From positions 496,414 to 560,413 of the forward strand of contig JAVLUZ010000329.1 of assembly GCA_036768485.1 (NCBI GenBank): a DNA stretch of 64,000 nt, written 5' to 3'. Under the pieces are notes generated by a model. The model was not told where the DNA came from, made no database searches, and was given only the letters and a program-made list of their open reading frames with translations. The DNA comes from Mermis nigrescens (lineage: Eukaryota > Nematoda > Enoplea > Mermithida > Mermithidae). The position numbers were made by a program, and so were the translations under genes. Within the stretch, counting starts at the first letter, position 1. Each line of letters begins with the position of its first letter. Below, in pieces: positions 55,135-64,000 of the stretch.

Positions 55135-57076
55135 GCAAAATCAATCAACCAGCCAACCAAAGAGGCCAACCAATCAACCAACTAGCTGGCCAATTAACTA
55201 ACCAACCAACTTACTAACCAACCAATCAACCAACCAATTAACCTACCAATCAACCAACCTACCAACCAACCTACCAACCAACCAACCAACCAACCAACCA
55301 ACCAACTAACTAACCAACCAACCAACCAACCAACCAACCAACCAACTAACCAGCCAACCAACCAACCAACTAACCAACCAACCAACCAACCAACCTAACA
55401 ACCAAACAACCAACCAAGCACCCTACCAACCTACCAACCAACCAACCAACCAATCAACCAACCAACCAACCAACCAGCTAACCAGCCAACTAAATGGCCA
55501 ACCAACCAACCAACCAGCTAACCAACCGACTAAATGGCCAACCAATCAACCAACTAACCAACCAACCTACCTACCAATCAACCAACCAACCAACCAATCA
55601 GCTAACCAACCAACTAAATGGTTAACCAACCAACCAACTAAATGGCCAACCCATTAATTAACTAACCAACCAACCAACCAGCCAACCAACCAACCAATCA
55701 ACCAACCAATCAACCAACCTACTAAATCAACCAACCAATCAACCAACTAAATGGCCAACCAACCAACCAACCAACTAACTAACCAACCAACCAACCAACC
55801 AACCATTCTAACAACCTAACAACCAACCAAGCAACCTACCAACCTACCAACCAACCAACCTACCAATCAACCAACCAATCAACCAACCAACCAACCAACT
55901 AAGTCACCAACCAACCAACCAACCAACCAACCAACCAACCAAAATGCTAACCAACCAACTAAATGGCCAACCAACCAACCAGCTAACAAACCAACTAAAT
56001 GGCCAACCAACCAACCAACTAACCATCCAACCAACCAACCAACCTACCAATCAACCAACCAATCAACCAACCAACCAGCTAACCAACCATCTAAATGGCC
56101 AACCAACCAACCAACTAAATGGCCAACCCATTAACCAACTAACCAACCAACCAACCAGCCAACCAACCAACCAACCAACCAACCAACCAATCAACCAACC
56201 AATCAACTCAACCAACCAACCAACTAACCAACCAACCAACCAACCAACCTAACAACCTAACAACCAACCAAGCAACCTACCAACCAACCAACCAACCAAC
56301 CAACCAGCCAACCAACCAACCTACCAATCAACCAACCAATTAACCAACCAACCAACCAGCTAACCAACCAACTAAATGGCCAACCAACCAACCAACTAAC
56401 CAACCAACTAAATGGCCAACCAACCAACCAACTAACTAACCAACCAACCAACCAACTAACCTACCAATCAACCAACCAATCAACCAACCAACCAACCAGC
56501 TAACCAACCAACCAACCAACCAACCAACCAACCTAACAACCTAACAACCAACCAAGCAACCTACCAACCTACCAAGCAACCAACCAACCTACCAATCAAC
56601 CAACCAATCAACCAACCAACCAACCAGCTAACCAATCAACTAAATGGCCGACCAACCAACCAACCAACCAATCTACCAGCTAACCAACCAACTAAATGGC
56701 CAACCAACCAACCAAATAAACAACCAACCAGCCATTTAACAAACCAATCAACCAATTAACCAACCAACCTACCAGTCAATCAACCAACCAACCAACCAGC
56801 TAACCAACCAATCAAATGGCCAACCAACCAACCAGCTAACCAACCAACTAAATGGCCAACCAACTAACCAACCAACCTACCAATCAACCAATTAATCAAC
56901 CAACCAACCAACAAAACAACCAACCAACCAATAAAACAACCAACCAACCAACCAAACAACCAACCAACCAACCAACCAACCAACCAACCAACCACCACCA
57001 ACCTACCCACCTACCTACCTACCTACCTACCAACCAACCAACCAACACAACCAACCAACCAACCTACCAATCAATG
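55135..57076 (+). repeat. ~1.9-kb CAAC tetranucleotide array
   Basis: Nearly pure (CCAA)n with interruptions that themselves recur (aactaaatggcc, caaccaatcaacc, aacaacctaacaacc, agctaacc), giving higher-order units. Stop-free frames reading QPTN or VGWL repeats are artefacts and should not be annotated as genes. Confidence 0.95.
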
Positions 57077-57124
57077 AGATTCTTTTTTCTGTGACAAAAT
57101 GGCGAATTTTTTTGCACTTGTGCG

Positions 57125-59440
57125 TAGAGCTGCATGCGGGTACCCGAACGGGTACCCGAGTACCCGGGTAGAAAATAGTTTTACTACCCGGGTTCCCCTA
57201 ATATAAAATGGAAAAATAGCACTGCAGTTATGCAATATGTGCTAAGAATTGAATTAGAAACCAAGCAACATATTGCTTCTAAAGTGCGATTGAATCACAA
57301 TGCAAATGTGATTTGATAAAATCAACCGTAAAATGTTGAATAAGCGAGTCTGTCAATATTTCCTATTGTCACAATATATCGCACATACGCTCTAGTCAAA
57401 TTTCATTATTCAGCTCTTTAGTTATATTATTTCATTTGTGCCGAATTCTTCTTATTCTCTATAGTAAATTAATTTAAACAAGAAATTATCTGCTAGCAAC
57501 GCTTTTTTCTAATGCATTTATGTACTTCTGTGACCATTATATAAATTTAAACTGTAACTTTTGTTCACATTGTGCGCACGAATGTTTTAGTTAGACTTGG
57601 TTCAAAGCCTATCGATGTTCCAAATGCAGTCAGCCATAGGCGTAACCAGGGTGGGGGTGGGCATTTGGGGCACCTGCCCCCAAAATTTTTCAGAAATATT
57701 GTTGATTTTTTTGTTGCAATAAAGTGTGTCCAGAAAACTGAGTTCAAAAAGGCAAAAACGTCAAAATTTACCAGCGCTTCGTGCCAAGTCATTATTATTT
57801 ATTGCTATATAGATCCAATGAATTTAAAAGCTTGAATCAGTCAAATAATCCAGCACTTCACATCACTTTAGTAATTTAATGCACTATTTGTTCATTGAAT
57901 GAAACTGTGCATGCTTGCTGTGTACCAGTTTGTCTATTCTCTGCTGTGTTTGTCTTTTGTGTACCACTTTGTCTATTTTTGCATTGTTTTTCTTTCTTTA
58001 CAAGGACACATAATCCTATTTTAAATGGAAGAAATGCCAAATTTTCTTATGTTTTTGCGCATTTCTTGTTCTCTGAACTGCATTTTGTTAAAAAGAAGGC
58101 CACAAATGGGCCTGAAAACGGTAAGAACAAAATTTTCAATGATACATCTTTCTATATCTTATTAGCAGCGACCGTTGCTGCGCTATGTAATTAAAAGGGG
58201 TCGGAAAACGCATTTAAGCTCAGGAGTTTTGTGCAAAGTAGGACTTCATCAATTTTAAGTGTTTTTGGGCTGGCTTTAGAACCGATATTTGGCCATGTTT
58301 TTTTAGTTTTCCGGGACTCTGCCCCCGACTCCGCTCGCCACCCCAGACATCCCGCCGCCGTAAAATCTCATTGTACATGTGCAATGAGATTTTAGGGAGA
58401 ACAACCCAGGTAAAAGGATTAGGAATTTCTTAAAATTTCCGGCGTGTCGCGCCGGCATTAATTTGACTGTTTTGTATGATTTAAGCGGTATAAATTGAGT
58501 TTAATGTGCAAAAACGTCAAAATTTTCCGGCGCATAGCGCCGCCAGTTACTGTTCTTTCTTTTTGTAAAGCTCCAGCATTGCGTTTAAAAGCCTGAGTCA
58601 CTCAAAATATCTTCAGGCAAAGTTAGTAATTCACAGTTTTCTTGTTAGAAGCTTGAACTGTTAAAACTGTTTTGTACAAATTTGATAATTTTTCTGCTCT
58701 GTCAGACTATAAGTTCACAGAGCTACAAAATGTTAGGGCGGTAAAAAATGACTAATTTTTTTGGCACTTTGCCCCACTTATGAATTCCGAAGTGTTTGTC
58801 AATAGAAAGGCCGTAAATTCTATATGAAAACGGTAGAAATTCCAAAAATTTTCGGCACTTCGCACCGCTTTACACTATTGATCGTCAGAAACCCATAAAT
58901 TAGCTAGGCTACACTACTAAAGGTCGAAAAACTCAGTTTTACTATACATAATGTTATTGGCATTCAATGCAAAAGTAGTCTTGAAAAATTTTTGTTTATG
59001 CCCCTCGAACCAAAATCCTGGCTATGCCTCTCCAGTCAGCTCCAGATGAAATTGTTTTTGAATAAATTTTCATTTTCTGTTGATTTGAAAATTACTTTCC
59101 GTCAATGTGATTTCCCGCTTCAAATGATTTAATGACGCTATGCAGATGCAAAACCTGCTTCACAATTGTTTGCTTTGAATTATGAAAATGACTTAAATTT
59201 CATTAAATGCATACGGATTCTTCAGAAGATTACAGCCTCGATTCTATTTAATGTTGCATTAATTTTTCAATAATTCAACTGCTTAGATATCACTTTAGCC
59301 TAGATTTCACTGTCAACCGTAAATGAACGATGTTCACTGCATTATCTTCCATCTAAGGTCCTACCCGGGTATACCCGCGTACCCGGGTAATGAAATAGCC
59401 GGGTACCCGGGTAGTAAAATTTGCAAAGTGTGCAGTACTA
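57125..59440. mobile_element. 2.3-kb hAT-like element D with exact 8-bp duplication
   Basis: Tips TAGAGCTGCATGC and, reversed, TAGTACTGCACAC, flanked by CTTGTGCG on both sides (57117-57124, 59441-59448). Subterminal repeats are GGGTACCCG-type at both ends. No transposase. The body holds GGCGC hairpins (58437, 58528) and the ccgggactctgcccc segment shared with 38825 and 60527. Confidence 0.9.
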
Positions 59441-61990
59441 CTTGTGCGCAGGCCCGTATTGAGGGAGAATTTATCCTGAATTTTTTCAGAATTTTATTTG
59501 TGAAACTCGGTTTTGTACGTTGCTAGAAAAAAATACCCATTTTGCAGCGCTCCGCGCCATCAGTTAAATCTAAAAGCTATTTTCAGATAGCATAGGCATA
59601 CACATTTTTTTGAAATTCTTATCCTAAAAAAGATGCGATGCAAAATCGAAATGATAAAATGATAAAGACGCCAAAATTTCCTGGCGCTTCGCGCCAGATA
59701 TACTTTCTGCATCACTAAACTTTAGAAAGATTCAAAGTTGTCCTTAGAATGATAAAAAATATCGTAATCTTCTGGCGCATCCTTGCCAGATTTATTTCTC
59801 CCGTTTCTGATCTCCAGAAAACAGCAAAATTGAGCCGAGCTTTGGATAATAATATCAAAATTTTCTGGCGCTTTGCGCTGAATATACGGCGTCTTTACAT
59901 TGTGTGTATCCTAAAGGAGCTACATAATTGAGTAAAAGAGTAGAGATCCCAAAATTGTACTTTATCACCTCGAGCCACAGAAGTAATCCAGAAAAACGCA
60001 ATAACTAGAAGCTACGGGGGTATCTGATTTTCCATGACTATCAAAGAAACAGGCGCGGATCTAGGGGGAGGCGGGGGCGGTCGCCCCCCATAACCCTTTT
60101 TGAAAATTTTTGAGCAGCAGATTTACGTTGGAATGCGCCCAAAATTGAGCTAAAAATGCCAAAACGTCAAAAATTTCCGGCGCTTTGCGCCGATTCATCA
60201 TTATTTTCCGTTTTAGTGTTCCAGCATTGTGTTTGAAGCAGTCAAAATATTCCAGTGCTTCACTGATTTGATGTACTATACTATTTATCGGCTGAAACTC
60301 ATAACGCTGGTTGGACATCGTGTTAAAGGTGTGTGTCACTTACCGGCAATTTTTTGTTTTGTTTCGTTTTTCAGTTCAGAACGCATTTCAAAGCAAGAAT
60401 TTGTAATGGTTTGTAAGTATGAAAAGGCTGGTTAACTGTTTTTAGGCTGAGTTCAGAACCACAGTTGGGCCGATTTTGTGACAGTTTTAACGTTCATTTC
60501 AAAATTTTATTTCATAAAATTTTCCGGGGCTCCGCCTTGAGTCCCGGGTCCCGCTGGGAGCGTTTGAGCGCGTCCCCCAGATCCATCAGCTGTAAAAGCG
60601 AGGATGTTTCTTGCATTTTTTGTGTTCAAGGCATAGTCGGGTAATGTAAATGTGTGATCGTTGGGCTCGATGGGCAGGACCACCCCATCTCCGAAATGGA
60701 AAAGAAATTTTGTTTCTACAAAGGGTCCCCAAAAGGGAAACATGGAAAATTAGTTAAACACTTTTAAAACACCGCCAATATAGGTTTTTAGCGTCTTTTG
60801 AATTATGCAAACTTAACATTTTCCGGCGCTTCGCGCTGGATTTATGTATTGTTTATGTATGGCTGTGTCCTCTAAACGCTAAAAATCGCTCAAATCTGAT
60901 TTAGACATAGAGAGCATGTCAATTTCTTTCCAGCGCTGTGGGCTGGATTCTTTGTTCAGCTATATTTTTGCCTTTTAGCTCACTCAAAACAGCTCAAAGT
61001 TAAGTTATGACATAAAAAACATGAAATTCGTTTCGGGCGCTTCGCGCCGGATTTATTGTTCATCTATGTTTCTTGTCTTATAGCCTGCTCAAAACCGCTC
61101 AAATTTGAGCTTGACTTGCAGAATATGTCAATTTTTTCGGCGCTTTGCGCCGAATGATTTATTATCTGTATAATCTTTCTCTGTAAAGCACAATGATTAT
61201 ATACAAAGACAGGAGATAAGAAATCACTCGTGAATTGCATAATAAGCAATTAGTTGTGCAGATAGCTTAAATGATCAATTTCCTGCATATCAATATTGAG
61301 TAAGGTTACAAATTTTTGAAATTTTAGTTTAAAATTTGTCTTCACCATCGTTTAGAGCTACCAAGATACGCTCAAAATTGCCCTTATTTTCACTTATCTC
61401 CTAATTGTTCTCGAGGTATCTGACTTCAAATTTTCGGACCGCCCCCGAGAAAATTTTTTCCAGGATCCGCTAGTGAAAGAAAGTCATAATTTCAAATTGC
61501 TGGATAACAAGAGATACGCTAATTACTGTTTTCCTCTGGGCTTAGGACAAACAAGATCATGTGTTGTGTTATGCACTGTTCGATCACGCTTTTAGGATTC
61601 GCTAAAAAAATTTGAAAGAATTTTGTCTGAAACATCGCTAAAACTGGTTTTTAGCGTACTTTCGAGCCAGTGAACGCAAAATTTTCGGCGATTAACACGC
61701 TTCACATTTACTGCTTCGCTCATGCATAGTTTTGTCTTCTAAACCGCTCAAAATCGCTAAAATTCGAGTTAGCCATGGATAGCATGTCGATTTTTTCCGG
61801 CGCTAAGTGCCGGATCACGAAATTTTTTTCCAGCGCTTCGCGTCGGAGTTATTGCTTATCTAAATTTTCTGTCTTCGAGCCTGCACAAGACCGTTCAAAT
61901 TTGCTATAGACATGTAAAAGATGTCAGATTTCTTTTGGCGCTTTGCGCCGAATAGTTTCTGTATTGTTTGCCTTTGTAAAGGACAAGAAT
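58430..61990. repeat. Field of GGCGC-loop-GCGCC hairpins
   Basis: About a dozen copies of GGCGC-(3-nt loop)-GCGCC in 3.5 kb (near 58437, 58528, 59543, 59681, 59866, 60177, 60824, 61036, 61137, 61797, 61846, 61935), usually in the context aaaattttccGGCGCTTCGCGCCggattt. Loops are TTC, TTT, ATA or similar, and stems show mismatches in older copies. Confidence 0.8.
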
Positions 61991-62200
61991 TAAATACAAG
62001 ATAGAAGCTGAGAAATTATTCGTCTATTGAATGATGAGAGATCACTCAATAAATTTGTTGTATAGGGATCTATATAAAATAAAGTAAGAATTATTTAAAA
62101 ATTTCCTTCATCGTTATATTGAGCTTGCCGAGATACGCTCAAAACTGCCTTTATTTTTGTCTATCTCCTTTTGGTTCTCGAGATATCTGGATTCTAAATT
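60780..62200 (+). repeat. Duplicated block: hairpin array plus downstream segment
   Basis: 60780-61440 and ~61700-62200 are diverged direct copies. Each has ~100-bp units with a hairpin (60824, 60935, 61036, 61137 in the first), then a shared tail (tttctctgtaaag, gagatac gctcaaaa, tatctcct, ttctcgaggtatct). Confidence 0.7.
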
Positions 62201-62273
62201 TTCGGTTTCCTCTGTATAAAATCATGGATATGGGCCTGCCCTTATGTCAACCTTCTCACCATCAACCTCTTCA

Positions 62274-62345
62274 TTGACCAACCAACCAACCTCAGCAAAA
62301 GGGGTTCCGGTACCCACAGAACCAAGATCCATTCCCCAGGTATGC
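62274..62345. mobile_element. Right-end remnant of a CAAC-bearing hAT-like element
   Basis: gaccaaccaaccaacctcag, then ccggtacccacagaacc and ending ccccaggtatg, matches the tails of 46673-47122 and 50228-50558. The rest is missing here and may correspond to the head and array at 54995-57076. Confidence 0.7.
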
Positions 62346-62653
62346 TACGAGGTCGTAAATTTCCTGTAATACCTTAAAATGGCTCTGCTTACCTGATTTT
62401 ACCTGATTTTAGGAAATCAGAAGCACCGCATTTACTGTCACTCCATCCACTAGGCTCACATTTATTTTAAATTAATTTTTAAATTCGTCGTCTATTTATT
62501 TACCCACCCCCAGAAACTCGGCTTACCATACCTGGGACTATTGACCGTGTCCACGTACGCTAGTATGTACTTGTTGTAAGTGAATTTTGAGCTTAAACGT
62601 GGTCTCGGTTTGAAGATGTCATGTTGCGACGCGATCTCAATGTAGAGATTGAA

Positions 62654-63586
62654 AAATTTGGCTAAAGACGATTTGGGGGGCACGCACAAGCATAGTCAAT
62701 GTTAAAGTATATACCATTGTTCGGCGACGCTCAGTGTGAACAATGGCGAGGTTGGACGAAGGTCGGCGCATGTCAATAAATGAGAACAAAAGAAACTGGG
62801 TCGCGCATCCGCGATTCGGGCTAGTTTGGCATTCGATTTCAAACTTCGAATTCGCAAAATCATCGATTTTGAATGGTACTTTCAAATTCAGTGCATTTTT
62901 CGCAGCAAGATGATATGAAATTTAATTGAAAAATATGAAGTTTAAAAATCACTATTTATTTGTGTACGCACTCAGAACTAATTAAAAGCATTTTTATTTC
63001 AACGTGAAGACTCTAAATTTGTCATAGATAATTCAAATTTTAACTCAAAGCAGAAAAAATATGGTTTTACATTGAGGTAGACATCCTATAATGTATCAGA
63101 CGCTTTTTTCTAGATAATCAATTCATATTTAAAAAATTTAACCAAAGTTGATAATCTAAACTTGATCTTTCTGTGTCTAGTTCCTTCGAGAAGATCTTAA
63201 AGATAAGAGTTATAGATTTTCGCCAAAAAAAATGTATAAAAAAAGGCAACAAGCGCAACATGCAAGTTATGTATGTGAAGAAAAAGTGATTTTTGAACTT
63301 CATATTTTTCAATTAAATTTTATATCATCTTGCTGCACAAAATGCGCTGAATTTGAAGGTAACATTAAAAATCGATGATTTCGCGAATTCGAACTTTGAA
63401 ATCGAATGCGAAACTAGCCCGAATCGCGAATGCACGACCAAGTTTCTTCTGTTCTCATTTATTGACATGCGCCGACCTTCGTCCAATCTCGCCATTGTTC
63501 TCACTGAGCGTCGCCGAACAACGGTATATACTTTAACGTTGACTATACTTTTGCATGCCCCCCAAATCGTCTTTAGCCAAAAATTT
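62654..63586. repeat. Palindrome with ~300-bp arms and ~330-bp spacer
   Basis: 62654-62952 and 63286-63586 are inverted copies (aaatttggctaaagacg at the outer edge, aaaaatcac at the inner edge). Each arm contains the same outward-reading frame (KIDDFANS(K/N)FEIEC, IDMRRPSSNLAIV) on opposite strands (62637-62885 minus; 63353-63784 plus). I recognise no family, and the frames could simply reflect a stop-poor repeat. Confidence 0.85.
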
Positions 63587-63891
63587 ATTTCCGTACTTCA
63601 TTGTTTCTGTCGTTTATTCATTATGAGACACTATCGAAAGATTGCTGCTTTTTGCTATTTTCTAAATTGTTTTTACTCTATTATATTAAAAAGATCGAAT
63701 CTCATCTTTCATTTCCTTATGCATTTTATTATCGTAACCGTGCTTTGTCTTCTTATTCGAGTATTCTTACCTGGCTTTTCTTAATACTTATGTAAAATAA
63801 GGCAACATAGAATCAAATTTTATAAACATGATAAAATTAGGGATTTATTATAAAAAATTCAATCCCAAGGGGTGGTTCGTATTTGCCTCAG

Positions 63892-64000
63892 AATTCGGTT
63901 CAAGTTTTGGCAGCAACGGCCGCTTTTCTTTCCTCAATCAATATTGGAGGCGGTTTCTTGATTACTCAGCGCATGCTGGACATGTTCAAAAGACCCAGTA
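63892..64000 (+). CDS. NNT: NAD(P) transhydrogenase exon, partial
   Basis: After the acceptor atttgcctcag, the frame reads [20 protein letters not shown] and continues [15 protein letters not shown] to the window edge. This matches the strongly conserved membrane segment ([28 protein letters not shown]) of nicotinamide nucleotide transhydrogenase, the inner mitochondrial membrane enzyme that uses the proton gradient to transfer hydride from NADH to NADP+. Only 36 codons plus one base are visible. The remaining exons lie to the right (and earlier ones presumably upstream beyond recognisable sequence). Confidence 0.9.

Noticed and set aside
55194..57094. Long frames encoding QPTN or VGWL repeats
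   Set aside because: They are translations of the CAAC tetranucleotide array, and no single frame or start is preserved.

Overview
The window is metazoan nuclear DNA, probably from an invertebrate. Genes are split by 1-5 kb introns with GT-AG junctions, and most of the sequence is transposon-derived: CR1/Jockey-like non-LTR retrotransposons, hAT-like elements with 8-bp target duplications, TA-flanked MITEs, large palindromes and a 1.9-kb CAAC satellite. I cannot name the species.

Three host genes are supported, all on the plus strand. (1) A five-exon gene (3717-14063) encodes a predicted secreted protein of 373 aa that I do not recognise. Every splice phase fits. (2) A four-exon gene (43321-53430) encodes about 349 aa resembling six-hairpin-glycosidase-like proteins. 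(3) The last 109 bases are an exon of mitochondrial nicotinamide nucleotide transhydrogenase (NNT), cut by the window edge.

Layout: 1-3.7 kb is intergenic with MITEs and a 17-bp minisatellite. 3.7-14.1 kb is gene 1, with MITEs and hAT-MITEs in its introns. 14.9-22 kb holds two very large inverted repeats. The first carries two divergent copies of a broken C2H2-finger gene and lies between pieces of a reverse transcriptase. The second has arms built of about 355-bp tandem units. 22-25 kb holds an RT remnant, an LTR-like stretch and a MITE. 25.3-32.4 kb holds two CR1-like retrotransposons on the minus strand, one 5'-truncated and one nearly complete (PHD-finger ORF1, endonuclease and RT). 32.4-36.2 kb is a palindromic element split by a 2.4-kb hAT-like insertion, followed by a second CR1 ORF1 fragment pointing the other way. 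39-42.3 kb holds a minus-strand open frame split by a second hAT-like element. 42.3-53.4 kb is gene 2. 54-62.3 kb holds a hAT-MITE, the CAAC array, a third hAT-like element and a field of GGCGC-loop-GCGCC hairpins. 62.6-63.6 kb is another palindrome, just upstream of the NNT exon.

The host genes show no sign of acting together. The common thread is transposition: several hAT-like copies have perfect 8-bp duplications, and many repeats are inverted rather than direct.
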